From: Muribaculaceae bacterium
GTDB lineage: Bacteria; Bacteroidota; Bacteroidia; Bacteroidales; Muribaculaceae
DNA: 64,000 nucleotides
Direction of reading: 5' to 3'
Assembly: GCA_017935045.1 (NCBI GenBank)
Contig: JAGBIJ010000062.1
Location: 62,001-126,000, forward strand
In this document: one piece after another, positions 10,113 through 19,434 of the stretch
How positions within the stretch are numbered: position 1 is the first letter of the stretch
How the letters are laid out: every line of letters begins with the position of its first letter
Position numbers and translations under genes: made by a program
Notes under the pieces: model-generated
Seen by the model: the letters and a program-made list of their open reading frames with translations, nothing else
Databases searched by the model: none
Told to the model about the DNA's origin: nothing

Positions 10113-10120
10113 TAATTTTG
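10113..10120 (+). promoter_or_regulatory. Predicted -7 box of nadE
   Basis: TAATTTTG matches TAnnTTTG and lies 21 nt before the ATG at 10142, giving a leader of about 17 nt. No convincing -33 element is seen. Confidence 0.5.
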
Positions 10121-10141
10121 TAAAAAAGAGATTCAACACCA

Positions 10142-12076
10142 ATGGACAATCATGGATATTTCCGGGTTTGCGCGGCATCGCCTACAGTGCATCTGGCTGA
10201 CCCCGAAAAGAATATAGATACCATCGCCGGAGCAATGAGAGCTGCGGCCGACAATGGCGCCGAAGTGCTGGTGCTGCCCGAACTGGCCGTCACAGGCTAC
10301 ACCTGCGCAGACCTGTATATGCAGCACATCCTCCTTGAAAGCGCCGACCGCGCCCTGGGGCTTCTCGCGGCCGCGTCGGCTGAAATACCAGACACTCTGG
10401 TCGCCGTAGGCGCGCCTGTGAAGTACGGTACCGCGCTGTATAACTGCGCCGTAATGCTTCAAGGGGGACACATATTAGGAGTCGTACCCAAATCCTATCT
10501 GCCCAATTACAGCGAGTTTTATGAAAAGCGCTGGTTCGCTTCAGGCTCCCGTATCCGCGATGCAAGGGTTACCGTCGGCGGCACCGTTGTCCCCTTCGGG
10601 CCGGATCTGCTGTTCCGCAAGGGAGACGTCCTTATCGGAGTCGAGATATGTGAAGACCTGTGGTCTCCGCTGCCACCCAGCACTCTGCAGGCTCTGGCCG
10701 GCGCCAACGTGATACTCAATCTTTCCGCCACCGACGAAGTGACGGGAAAGCATGACTATCTGCTCTCGCTCATAGGCAACCAGAGCGCGCGCCTGCACGC
10801 CGCTTACGTCTATGCATCCGCCGGCACGGGCGAATCGTCGACCGATCTGGTGTATGCCGGCAACGCCATAATCTGCGAAAACGGCGTGCTGCTGCGTCAG
10901 TCGAAGCGGTTTGCCGGTACGGAGCTTATGGAGACAGCGGACACTGACCTGGAAATGCTCGCCCACGACCGTATGGCTTCGGGTACATTCTCCGACACTG
11001 CCGCCGCTGTCCCGCTGCCTGATTACCGCATCATCGACTGCCCTTCCGCCGCTCCAGCCGCCGGCCGGAAACTGCTGCGCCGCATAAATCCTGATCCCTT
11101 CGTGCCGGCCGCCGACAGCGACAGGGCGGCTCGCTGCGAGGAGATAATCAGCATACAGACTGCCGGACTGACGCGCCGCCTGCAGGCCACGGGATGCCGC
11201 CACCTGGTCGTCGGCGTCTCCGGAGGCCTGGACTCCACTCTTGCCCTGCTTATAGCCGCCCGTGCCTTCAGCAATCTCGGACTGGACGCCAAGGGTATCA
11301 TAGGCGTGACAATGCCCGGCTTCGGCACCACAGCCCGCACCCGCACCAACGCTACTGATCTAATCGGGGAATTAGGCGCCACGCTGCTTGAAATAAATAT
11401 CTCAAAAGCTGTGAGGCAGCACTTTGAGGACATAGGCCACGATGAAAACATACATGACGTGACCTACGAGAACTCGCAGGCACGCGAGCGCACCCAGATA
11501 CTTATGGATCTGGCCAACAAGTACAACGGTATGGTCTTAGGCACCGGCGACCTCTCGGAGCTGGCTCTGGGCTGGTGTACCTACAACGGCGACCAGATGT
11601 CGATGTACGGTGTCAATGCCGGCGTGCCCAAGACACTTGTACGCTGGCTTGTGCGTCAGTTTGCCGATACCACCCCCGACGAACGCCGGAGAGACACACT
11701 GCTCGACATCATCGACACACCGGTCAGCCCGGAGCTTATTCCGGCCGATGCCCAGGGGCGCATCGTACAGAAAACCGAAGACCTCGTAGGGCCCTACCGA
11801 CTGCACGATTTCTTCCTCTATCATCTGTTGCGCCACGGTTTCGCTCCGTCGAAACTGTATCGCATGGCCCTTGCCGCTTTCGACGGCATATACACTCCTG
11901 AGGTAATATTACACTGGCTCAAGACATTCTGCCGTCGCTTCTTCCGCCAGCAGTTCAAGCGGTCGTGCATGCCCGACGGTCCGAAAGTAGGAAGCGTCAG
12001 CCTCTCGCCGCGCGGCGACTGGCGCATGCCCTCCGATGCGTCGCCCGACAGCTGGCTGCGCGACCTGCCTGAGTGA
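10142..12076 (+). CDS. nadE: Glutamine-dependent NAD+ synthetase
   Basis: 644-residue two-domain enzyme catalysing the last step of NAD synthesis, amidation of nicotinate adenine dinucleotide with ammonia from glutamine. Residues 1-290 form the nitrilase-fold glutaminase, with its catalytic triad visible in [12 protein letters not shown] (Glu), [11 protein letters not shown] (Lys) and [11 protein letters not shown] (Cys). Residues from about 330 form the synthetase with the P-loop-like [13 protein letters not shown]. Later motifs [19 protein letters not shown] and FADTTP are typical of NadE. Length fits the glutamine-using type, not the shorter ammonia-only enzyme. It is followed 45 nt later by tsaC, which has its own promoter. 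Confidence 0.97.
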   Translation: MDNHGYFRVCAASPTVHLADPEKNIDTIAGAMRAAADNGAEVLVLPELAVTGYTCADLYMQHILLESADRALGLLAAASAEIPDTLVAVGAPVKYGTALYNCAVMLQGGHILGVVPKSYLPNYSEFYEKRWFASGSRIRDARVTVGGTVVPFGPDLLFRKGDVLIGVEICEDLWSPLPPSTLQALAGANVILNLSATDEVTGKHDYLLSLIGNQSARLHAAYVYASAGTGESSTDLVYAGNAIICENGVLLRQSKRFAGTELMETADTDLEMLAHDRMASGTFSDTAAAVPLPDYRIIDCPSAAPAAGRKLLRRINPDPFVPAADSDRAARCEEIISIQTAGLTRRLQATGCRHLVVGVSGGLDSTLALLIAARAFSNLGLDAKGIIGVTMPGFGTTARTRTNATDLIGELGATLLEINISKAVRQHFEDIGHDENIHDVTYENSQARERTQILMDLANKYNGMVLGTGDLSELALGWCTYNGDQMSMYGVNAGVPKTLVRWLVRQFADTTPDERRRDTLLDIIDTPVSPELIPADAQGRIVQKTEDLVGPYRLHDFFLYHLLRHGFAPSKLYRMALAAFDGIYTPEVILHWLKTFCRRFFRQQFKRSCMPDGPKVGSVSLSPRGDWRMPSDASPDSWLRDLPE

Positions 12077-12084
12077 GCCGGGAT

Positions 12085-12115
12085 TTTGGCAAGTCGAAAA
12101 TTTGTAGTAAATTTG
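12085..12115 (+). promoter_or_regulatory. Promoter of tsaC/Sua5, 6 nt from the start codon
   Basis: TTTG (12085-12088), 19-nt spacer, TAAATTTG (12108-12115): a near-ideal Bacteroidetes primary promoter. The expected start point (12119-12122) is at or next to the ATG at 12122, which predicts a leaderless or near-leaderless mRNA. Confidence 0.75.
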
Positions 12116-12121
12116 CATTGT

Positions 12122-12715
12122 ATGTCCGAACAGACCAAAAATGAAAACGATTTCCGTGAAGACCAGCGCGAAGCCATCAGAGTGCTTCGTGCCGGAGGCA
12201 TCATCCTGTACCCTACCGATACAGTCTGGGGCATAGGATGCGACGCCACAAACCCGGAAGCCGTCAGCAGAATTTACGAACTGAAGCACCGGGCCGCCGC
12301 GAAGTCGATGCTTGTGCTTGTCTGCGACACAGCCCAGGCCGAGCGGTTTACCGATGATGGCGAGGAGATAGCCTTCCAGCTGCTTGAGGAATCGGTCACT
12401 CCGCTTACCGTCATCTTCGACCGTGCCCGCGGTCTGGCGCCCAACCTTGTCGCCGACGACGGCTCCATAGGCATGCGCCTGAGCCGGGAGCGCTACAGCA
12501 GCGGGTTATGCCGCGGACTGCGCCGGCCAGTGGTCTCGACTTCGGCCAACATAAGCGGCACGCCTGCTCCGGCTCTCTTTCAGGAGATTGCCCCGGAAAT
12601 AGTGGAGGGAGTGGACTATGTGGCGCGCTATCGGCGCGATGACACACACCGTGCCGCGCCATCGGCTATAATCAAGGTATCCAAAGGCGGAGTGATAAGA
12701 ATTATCAGAGAGTGA
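12122..12715 (+). CDS. tsaC: L-threonylcarbamoyladenylate synthase (Sua5/YrdC/TsaC family)
   Basis: 197-residue YrdC-domain enzyme making threonylcarbamoyl-AMP from threonine, bicarbonate and ATP, the first step of the t6A37 modification on ANN-decoding tRNAs. Motifs: ILYPTDTVWGIGCDA (KxR/SxN-type pocket start), KSMLVLV, GMRLSRE and STSANISGTPAP. There is no C-terminal Sua5 domain, so it is the short TsaC form. The ATG at 12122 is preferred over the upstream TTG at 12086 because the latter lies inside the promoter. Its stop overlaps the next gene's GTG start in a 4-nt GTGA. Confidence 0.93.
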   Translation: MSEQTKNENDFREDQREAIRVLRAGGIILYPTDTVWGIGCDATNPEAVSRIYELKHRAAAKSMLVLVCDTAQAERFTDDGEEIAFQLLEESVTPLTVIFDRARGLAPNLVADDGSIGMRLSRERYSSGLCRGLRRPVVSTSANISGTPAPALFQEIAPEIVEGVDYVARYRRDDTHRAAPSAIIKVSKGGVIRIIRE

Positions 12716-14133
12716 AGAACAATACCACACAGCGCATAAAATATCTGGCGGCAGACTTCCTGACGGCCAACATCGTCATATTCATATTCGATGTGCTGCG
12801 CTTCCATATCCTCCAGCGCTCGTGGGTAGGATTCTCCTCGCTCGAAGACTTCCTGACCTTCAAGCCGCTGGTGGTCGAGCAGATTATGCTTCCGCTGCTG
12901 ATGATGGTCGTCTACGCCCTGTCGGGCTACTACAACCTGCCCTTCCAGAAATCGCGGCTGCAGGAGTTTTTCGGCACGGCGATGAGTTCCGGCGTCAACA
13001 CCATACTCATCTTCTTCGCGCTGCTGACCAACCAGCAGACCTCGGTGCGCTCCACCAATTACGAGATGCTGTTCTATCTGTTCTGTCTCTGCCTGGGGCT
13101 TACATACATAGGGCGCTGGGTCATAACATACTGCACCTCATATCGCTTTCGTACCGGCAAAAGCCTGTACAACGTCATGATAGCCGGACGCCCGCTTGAG
13201 TCGCTCGCCATGGCGGATACGGTCAGGGCCAACCGGCGACGCACCGGCCTGAACCTGTATGGCTTCATCCGTATGCCGGAAAACGCCAAGGAGGAATACG
13301 GCACTGAGCTGCCGGTCGAGGAGGCCGGCGACATGCCGCGCGTGTGCGCCGACCATAATATACGCGAGATACTGATAGCCTCGAAAGGCATGGACGAAGA
13401 CACTCTGCTCCGGCTTATCTACAAGCTGTTTCCCCTCGGATTGCCTATAAAAATCACACCGGACTCCATATCCGCGCTCAACAGCAACATACGCCTGCAG
13501 AGTATCTACGAAGAGCCGTATATCGACGCCTCTACCGCCAACGTCAGCGAATTTACGAAGAATGTAAAGCGCATCTTCGATATTGTGGTCTCCTCCTTCG
13601 CACTTGTGCTTCTGGCTTTACCTATAGCGATAATCGCCATACTGGTACGGCGCGATTCCAAAGGAAGCGTCATCTTCCGTCAAGAGCGCATAGGTTACCG
13701 CCAGAGGCCGTTTACTATCTACAAATTCCGGTCCATGCGTATAGATGCCGAGGCCCAGGGCCCGCGGCTGTCTAATGAAAATGACCCACGCATTACAAAA
13801 ATAGGCCGCTATCTGCGCAAGTACAGACTTGACGAACTGCCTCAGTTCTGGAACGTCTTGCGCGGCGACATGTCGCTTGTCGGGCCGCGCCCCGAACGCC
13901 GCTATTTCATAGCGAAGATAATGGAACAGGCGCCCTGCTACAGTCTGGTGCATCAGGTGCGGCCGGGCATTACATCATGGGGTATGGTAAAGTACGGCTA
14001 TGCCTCCGAAGTGGGACAGATGGTCAACCGCCTGCGCTACGACCTCATATATCTGGCGAATATGTCGCTGACTGTAGACCTCAAGATACTGGTCTACACT
14101 GTAAAAACCGTATGTAAAGGAAGAGGAAAATAA
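12712..14133 (+). CDS. Polyprenyl-phosphate sugar-1-phosphate transferase (WcaJ/WbaP type)
   Basis: 473-residue bacterial sugar transferase that moves hexose-1-phosphate from a nucleotide sugar to undecaprenyl phosphate, starting exopolysaccharide or O-antigen repeat synthesis. The N-terminal half has four hydrophobic segments (about residues 20-120) and a cytoplasmic domain with a CoA-binding-like fold. The C-terminal catalytic domain starts with a membrane hairpin (VKRIFDIVVSSFALVLLALP) and contains RQERIGYRQRPFTIYKFRSM, YRLDELPQFWNVLRGDMSLV and GPRPER. It starts with GTG, overlapping the tsaC stop. The sugar is unknown. An exopolysaccharide export locus begins at 62.3 kb, but a link is only inferred. 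Confidence 0.93.
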   Translation: MKNNTTQRIKYLAADFLTANIVIFIFDVLRFHILQRSWVGFSSLEDFLTFKPLVVEQIMLPLLMMVVYALSGYYNLPFQKSRLQEFFGTAMSSGVNTILIFFALLTNQQTSVRSTNYEMLFYLFCLCLGLTYIGRWVITYCTSYRFRTGKSLYNVMIAGRPLESLAMADTVRANRRRTGLNLYGFIRMPENAKEEYGTELPVEEAGDMPRVCADHNIREILIASKGMDEDTLLRLIYKLFPLGLPIKITPDSISALNSNIRLQSIYEEPYIDASTANVSEFTKNVKRIFDIVVSSFALVLLALPIAIIAILVRRDSKGSVIFRQERIGYRQRPFTIYKFRSMRIDAEAQGPRLSNENDPRITKIGRYLRKYRLDELPQFWNVLRGDMSLVGPRPERRYFIAKIMEQAPCYSLVHQVRPGITSWGMVKYGYASEVGQMVNRLRYDLIYLANMSLTVDLKILVYTVKTVCKGRGK

Positions 14134-14135
14134 CT

Positions 14136-15935
14136 ATGCCTTATAAAGAACACAACGGCCCGCTCGCCAAATGGTGGCTCAGACTCGTGATGTGGCGCGA
14201 ACGCCACATCAAGGAGAAGAATTTCCTGATCATACTGGCTCTGGTAGTCGGCGTGCTGTGCGGATGCATGGCGCTGGTCCTCAAAGGACTGATTCACGCC
14301 ATATCCCACCTGCTTACAGCCCATCTCAGCCAGACATCGGCCAACTGGGCATATCTTGTCTTTCCGATGATAGGCATAATCATTGTCACTCTGTTCGTCC
14401 GCTACATAGTCAAGGACAATATTTCACACGGAGTGACCAAAGTGCTGTACGCCATCTCGCGCCATAAGTCACGTCTGAAAGCGCATAACATGTACACCTC
14501 GGTGGTGGCTTCATCCATTACCATAGGCTTCGGCGGCTCGGTGGGAGCCGAGGGCCCGATAGTGTACACCGGCGCCGCCATCGGCTCCAATATCGGACAG
14601 GCATTCCGGCTCTCCCCCAGGATTCTGATGCTTCTGGTGGGCTGCGGAGCCGCCGCCGGCATTGCCGGCATTTTCCGCGCTCCGATAGCAGGCATGCTTT
14701 TCACGCTGGAAGTGCTGATGATAGACCTGACCGGAGCCACCGTAATGCCGCTGCTGATTTCCTCCATCACGGCCGCCACCGTAGCCTATATAGCCGAAGG
14801 TTATAGCGCCGAATTCTTTTTCACTCAGAGCGAGGAATTCTTTACCAGCAAGATTCCATACGTGATTCTGCTCGGAGTCTTCTGCGGCTTCGTGTCACTG
14901 TATTTCACGCGCGTACTGTGGAAGATGGAGAGCATGTTCGGCCGCATACGCAGCCGCATACTGAAGATATGCGCCGGCGGCGCCATACTGGCCATACTCA
15001 TCTTCCTGTTTCCGCCGCTCTACGGCGAGGGTTACGCCTCCATCAACCATCTGCTTGACGGCAACACCTCGTCGATAGTGGCCGGCTCCTTCTTCTACGT
15101 AGACCGCAACAGCGTCTGGTTTATCGCCATGTACATCGGACTTATCGTGCTGACCAAGGTCTTCGCCACTTCGGCCACCAACGGCGCCGGCGGTGTGGGT
15201 GGTACCTTCGCCCCCTCGCTGTACGTGGGAGCCATGGCCGGATTCGTATTCGCCTACACTCTCAATAATCTGGACATAGGCATTGAGATTTCCAACAAGA
15301 ATTTCGCGCTCATGGGCATGGCCGGAGTGATGTCGGGCGTAATGCACGCGCCGCTGATGGCCATCTTCCTCACAGCCGAGATGACCGGCGGCTACAACCT
15401 GTTTCTGCCCTTGCTGATAGTCTCGACACTCTCCTACGGTACCATAAAGATATTCGAGCCATACAGTATCTACACCATGCGTCTGGCCAAACGCGGCGAG
15501 CTGCTTACCCATCAGAAGGACAAGGCCGTGCTGACACTGCTCAAGATAGACAATGTGATCGAGACAGACTGCAGCCGCGTAAGCCCCGACATGAGCCTCA
15601 AGGAGATGGTCGACGTCATAGCCCGCTCGCATCGCAACCTCTTCCCTGTAGTGGGCGGCGGAGGCGAGCTGAAAGGAGTGGTGCTGCTGGACGACATACG
15701 CAACATCATGTTCCGCTCCGATCTGTATCACAAGATGCACGTCCACAAGTTCATGTCCATGCCGCCGGCGCGTATCGACATCCACGACACCATGGACGAG
15801 GTCATGAAGAAATTTGACCGCACTAACGCCTGGAACCTGCCGGTAGTGGACGGCGACAAATATGTGGGATTCGTGTCCAAATCCAAAATATTCAATTCAT
15901 ACCGCAGGGTTCTGCGGCATTATATAGACGACTGA
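14136..15935 (+). CDS. ClC-family chloride channel/antiporter with CBS domains
   Basis: 599-residue membrane protein of the ClC family. Residues 1-430 form the transmembrane core, with the selectivity signatures GFGGSVGAEGPIVYTG (including the gating Glu of the G-x-E-G-P motif) and GAGGVGGTFAPSLYVGA. Residues from about 475 hold two CBS domains (SPDMSLKEMVDVIARSHRNL; DTMDEVMKKFDRTNAW), which in this family bind adenine nucleotides and gate transport. It may work in pH or chloride homeostasis, as an antiporter or a channel. It starts 2 nt after the sugar transferase stop, and fmt overlaps its stop by 1 nt. Confidence 0.95.
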   Translation: MPYKEHNGPLAKWWLRLVMWRERHIKEKNFLIILALVVGVLCGCMALVLKGLIHAISHLLTAHLSQTSANWAYLVFPMIGIIIVTLFVRYIVKDNISHGVTKVLYAISRHKSRLKAHNMYTSVVASSITIGFGGSVGAEGPIVYTGAAIGSNIGQAFRLSPRILMLLVGCGAAAGIAGIFRAPIAGMLFTLEVLMIDLTGATVMPLLISSITAATVAYIAEGYSAEFFFTQSEEFFTSKIPYVILLGVFCGFVSLYFTRVLWKMESMFGRIRSRILKICAGGAILAILIFLFPPLYGEGYASINHLLDGNTSSIVAGSFFYVDRNSVWFIAMYIGLIVLTKVFATSATNGAGGVGGTFAPSLYVGAMAGFVFAYTLNNLDIGIEISNKNFALMGMAGVMSGVMHAPLMAIFLTAEMTGGYNLFLPLLIVSTLSYGTIKIFEPYSIYTMRLAKRGELLTHQKDKAVLTLLKIDNVIETDCSRVSPDMSLKEMVDVIARSHRNLFPVVGGGGELKGVVLLDDIRNIMFRSDLYHKMHVHKFMSMPPARIDIHDTMDEVMKKFDRTNAWNLPVVDGDKYVGFVSKSKIFNSYRRVLRHYIDD

Positions 15936-16900
15936 TGAAGAAAGAAGACCTCAGAATAGTTTTTTTAGGCACGCCGGAGTTCGCCGTCAAGAGCCTCGAC
16001 ACTCTGCTTGAGAACGGTTGCAATGTCCGGGCTGTGATAACCATGCCCGACAAAACTGCCGGCCGCGGCCACAAGCTGCTGCAGAGCGACGTGAAGCGTT
16101 ACGCCGTAGCCAAAGGCCTGCCCGTGCTGCAGCCCGCCAATCTCAAAGACCCCGCTTTTATCGAGGAGCTGCGCCGCATAGACGCAGACCTCTTCATCGT
16201 GATAGCATTCCGGATGCTCCCCGAAGCGGTATGGAGCATGCCGAGGCTCGGCACATTCAACCTCCACGCCTCTCTGCTCCCCCGATACCGCGGCGCGGCG
16301 CCCATCAACCGCGCCGTGATGAACGGAGAGAAGACCACCGGCGTGACCACCTTCTTCCTCAAACACGAGATTGACACGGGCGACATCATAGCCCAACGTT
16401 CCATTGACATAGCTGATGACGAGGATGCCGGATCAGTCCATGACCGACTCATGAATCTCGGGGCGGAGATGGTAATGGAGACGGTGGAGACGATTCTCAA
16501 GACCGACGGCGACGTGCCCGTGCAGCCACAGCCGCAAGGCGAATTTATCCCCGCGCCTAAGATTTTTACAGAGACATGCCTGATAGACTGGAGCGCCGAC
16601 AGCGAGACGGTACACAATCTGGTGCGCGGTCTTTCGCCTTATCCGGCGGCATTTACTTCGGTTCGGGACAGTCATGGCGACAGCCTGAAACTGAAGGTAT
16701 TCAAGGGACGCAAGGCTCCGGAACTGACGGCTCCGGAACTGAAACCGGGCGACCTGATACTGCTGAAGAAGCGCATGGCCGTAATGTGCGCCGACACCCC
16801 ATACGAGATACTGGAGCTACAGCTCCAAGGCAAGAAGCGTATGCCGGCCGAAGCCTTCCTGTTAGGGTTTACCCCCGTCGCCATAGATATGGAGAAATGA
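15935..16900 (+). CDS. fmt: Methionyl-tRNA formyltransferase
   Basis: 321-residue enzyme formylating initiator Met-tRNA with 10-formyl-tetrahydrofolate. The N-terminal Rossmann-like formyltransferase domain has IVFLGTPEFAV at the start, and the catalytic core FNLHASLLPRYRGAAPIN with the Asn/His pair. The catalytic Asp lies in HEIDTGDII. The C-terminal OB-fold-like domain follows from about residue 205. The ATG at 15935 overlaps the ClC gene stop (TGATG). No def gene is adjacent. The stop codon overlaps the menD start in an ATGA, so fmt and the men genes are probably on one message. Confidence 0.96.
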   Translation: MKKEDLRIVFLGTPEFAVKSLDTLLENGCNVRAVITMPDKTAGRGHKLLQSDVKRYAVAKGLPVLQPANLKDPAFIEELRRIDADLFIVIAFRMLPEAVWSMPRLGTFNLHASLLPRYRGAAPINRAVMNGEKTTGVTTFFLKHEIDTGDIIAQRSIDIADDEDAGSVHDRLMNLGAEMVMETVETILKTDGDVPVQPQPQGEFIPAPKIFTETCLIDWSADSETVHNLVRGLSPYPAAFTSVRDSHGDSLKLKVFKGRKAPELTAPELKPGDLILLKKRMAVMCADTPYEILELQLQGKKRMPAEAFLLGFTPVAIDMEK

Positions 16901-18570
16901 CTGGCAAGATTTCGTGTGATATAGTTGTCAAGGTGCTGGCCGGACAGGGAGTAACCGATGCGGTCATCTCTCCGGGAAGCCGCAATACGCCTCTGATTCT
17001 GGCGCTTGACGCCGAGCCGCGTATTGAGAAGCATACCGTAATCGACGAGCGGAGCGCGGCGTTCATAGCCCTCGGCATGTCGCAGCTCACACGCCGCCCC
17101 ACCCTGCTGTGCTGCACCTCCGGCACCGCCCTTCTCAACTATGCCCCGGCCGTGGCCGAAGCCTATTATCAGGGGGTGCCACTCATCGTACTGTCTGCCG
17201 ACAGACCGGACGAATGGATAGATCAGGATGACAGTCAGACCCTGCGTCAGCGCGAGGCTCTGGCCAACTACGTGAAGGCGAGCTTCGACATCCCCGAGTT
17301 CGACGCCTCGGCCGAATCGCTCCGCTGGTATGCCAACCGTATAGCCAACGACGCCATGCTGACCTCGCTCTCGCGCCGCCCCGGCCCGGTGCATCTCAAC
17401 ATGCACTTCGACGCGCCACTGTCAGCTGTCTGCGCCGCAGCTCCCCCGCAGCGCCTCATCGCCGACACCAGTTGCCACACTCTGCTGCCTCCGGACCTGA
17501 TGAAAGAGCTGGCCTCCTACGCGGCCACGCGCAAAATCCTCATCATAGCCGGGAGCCACGTGCCGGGACACCGGCTTAACCGCGCCTTTGCCGTCCTGTC
17601 GCATATCCCCAACGTAGCCATCTGGACCGAGACCACTGCCAACATACACACGCCCGGCGTCATTACCGGCATAGACCGCACCCTGCTGGCCATACGCGAT
17701 GAAGACCCTGCCCCGTATGCTCCCGACCTGGTCATCAGCTTCGGAGGAGCGCTTATAAGCCGCATGGCCAAAGATTTCATCCGTCGGCTTGACCGGACGG
17801 AACACTGGAGCATAGGATGGCGGCGCGACCGCCTGGCAGACCCCTTTCAGTGTCTGTCGCGCTGCATAGAGTGCGACCCGGAGGTCTTCATGCCCCATTT
17901 CGCCAACGCCCTGTGCCGTCTGCATCCCGAAAGCTCGTATGCGGAAATATGGCAGGCGGCCGACATCCGCGGCCACGACCGGCTCAACCGGGCGGTGCAG
18001 ACAGCCCCCTGGAGCGCACTGAAAGCATTCGGAATACTGCTGGCCAGGATTCCACGGAAATATAACCTGCAGCTCTCCAACGGCACGTCCATAAGATACG
18101 CGCAGCTTTTCGGCACACGCAACATACACGCCTGCTACTGCAACCGAGGCGTATCGGGCATAGACGGCTCTACGTCGACAGCCATCGGGGCTGCCGTAAA
18201 ATACGGCCACGGCACTCTGCTTATATCCGGCGACATGAGTTTCGCCTACGATATAGGCGCTATGGCCACACGCTTCGTCCCATCGGATTTCCGTATCGTG
18301 GTAATCAACAATGCAGGTGGCGAAATTTTCCGCTTCATCTCCGGCACAGCGGCTCTCAGCTCGCGCGAAGAATACTTCAGCGTCGCCCCGCTGCTGCCGC
18401 TCAAAGCCCTGGCCAAAGCATACGGATTCGACTATTATCAGGCTGACTCTGAGAAGGCTCTGCGCGAGCAGACAGGGGCTTTCCTCGCGCCTTCGCTGCG
18501 ACCCGCAGTTATGGAGGTCTGTGTGCCGCCCAACGTCAGCGCACGTACCCTGACCGACTATTTCAAGTGA
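16897..18570 (+). CDS. menD: SEPHCHC synthase (menaquinone biosynthesis MenD)
   Basis: 557-residue thiamine-diphosphate enzyme joining isochorismate and 2-oxoglutarate in menaquinone synthesis. Visible: VISPGSRNTPLILAL at the N-terminus, the catalytic Glu in HTVIDERSAAFIALGMSQL, and the ThDP/Mg motif SGDMSFAYDIGAM ending in VVINNAGG. The start at 16897 is fixed by its ATGA overlap with the fmt stop and by the fit to the family N-terminus; the open frame upstream in the same phase is fmt sequence read in another frame. An isochorismate synthase gene (menF) normally lies upstream in Bacteroidales clusters but is not present in this window. Confidence 0.96.
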   Translation: MTGKISCDIVVKVLAGQGVTDAVISPGSRNTPLILALDAEPRIEKHTVIDERSAAFIALGMSQLTRRPTLLCCTSGTALLNYAPAVAEAYYQGVPLIVLSADRPDEWIDQDDSQTLRQREALANYVKASFDIPEFDASAESLRWYANRIANDAMLTSLSRRPGPVHLNMHFDAPLSAVCAAAPPQRLIADTSCHTLLPPDLMKELASYAATRKILIIAGSHVPGHRLNRAFAVLSHIPNVAIWTETTANIHTPGVITGIDRTLLAIRDEDPAPYAPDLVISFGGALISRMAKDFIRRLDRTEHWSIGWRRDRLADPFQCLSRCIECDPEVFMPHFANALCRLHPESSYAEIWQAADIRGHDRLNRAVQTAPWSALKAFGILLARIPRKYNLQLSNGTSIRYAQLFGTRNIHACYCNRGVSGIDGSTSTAIGAAVKYGHGTLLISGDMSFAYDIGAMATRFVPSDFRIVVINNAGGEIFRFISGTAALSSREEYFSVAPLLPLKALAKAYGFDYYQADSEKALREQTGAFLAPSLRPAVMEVCVPPNVSARTLTDYFK

Positions 18571-18606
18571 CCAAACCATCTACACCATATATAATAATCC
18601 ATAGCT

Positions 18607-19425
18607 ATGAACAACTGGACTACCATAAAGAAATACGAAGACATACTCTTTGACTACTGCGACGGCGTAGCCAAAATTACCATCAACCGTCCGCGTGTCT
18701 ACAATGCTTTCCGCCCGCAGACCAACTTTGAGATGCTCGACGCCATGGCCATCTGCCGCGAACGTGCCGACATCGGTGTCATCATTCTTACCGGCGCCGG
18801 AGACAAGGCGTTCTGCTCGGGCGGCGACCAGAACGTGAAAGGCATCGGCGGATATATAGATGCCAACGGCACCCCGCGCCTCAACGTACTCGATCTGCAT
18901 AAGGCCATACGCTCCATCCCCAAGCCGGTCATCGCTATGGTCAACGGCTACGCCATAGGCGGAGGCCACGTGCTGCACGTGGTGTGCGACCTCACTATTG
19001 CCTCTGAAAATGCCATCTTCGGTCAGACCGGACCCAAAGTGGGCAGCTTCGACGCCGGCTTCGGCAGCTCGTACCTGGCCCGCTGCGTAGGGCAGAAAAA
19101 GGCTCGTGAGATATGGTTCCTGTGCCGCCAGTATTCAGCCCGCGAAGCCGAGGAGATGGGTATGGTCAACAAGGTGGTGCCATTCGACCGTCTGGAAGAC
19201 GAGACCATGGAATGGGCACGCACCATCCTGAAACGCTCGCCCATGGCCATCCGCATGATAAAGCGCGCGCTCAATGCCGAGCTGGACGGACAGCGCGGCA
19301 TGATGGAGTTTGCCGGCGACGCCACACTGATGTATTATCTCATGGCGGAGGCACAAGAGGGCAAAAATGCTTTCCTTGAAAAGCGTGACCCCGATTTCGG
19401 TCAATTTCCTAAATTTCCCGGATAA
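18607..19425 (+). CDS. menB: 1,4-dihydroxy-2-naphthoyl-CoA synthase
   Basis: 272-residue crotonase-fold enzyme closing the second ring of the naphthoquinone from o-succinylbenzoyl-CoA. Typical features: [13 protein letters not shown] (oxyanion hole and active-site loop), [40 protein letters not shown] with the MenB-specific Asp, and a C-terminus ending [13 protein letters not shown]. The long middle loop and length match MenB rather than enoyl-CoA hydratases. It lies 36 nt after menD and 9 nt before menC. Confidence 0.97.
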   Translation: MNNWTTIKKYEDILFDYCDGVAKITINRPRVYNAFRPQTNFEMLDAMAICRERADIGVIILTGAGDKAFCSGGDQNVKGIGGYIDANGTPRLNVLDLHKAIRSIPKPVIAMVNGYAIGGGHVLHVVCDLTIASENAIFGQTGPKVGSFDAGFGSSYLARCVGQKKAREIWFLCRQYSAREAEEMGMVNKVVPFDRLEDETMEWARTILKRSPMAIRMIKRALNAELDGQRGMMEFAGDATLMYYLMAEAQEGKNAFLEKRDPDFGQFPKFPG

Positions 19426-19434
19426 CAGCTGCTT

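Noticed and set aside
12086..12121. TTG start 12 codons upstream of tsaC
   Set aside because: It falls inside the -33/-7 promoter, so it would not be on the mRNA.
16576..16896. 5' extension of the menD frame
   Set aside because: It lies inside fmt in another frame and the menD family N-terminus matches the ATG at 16897.
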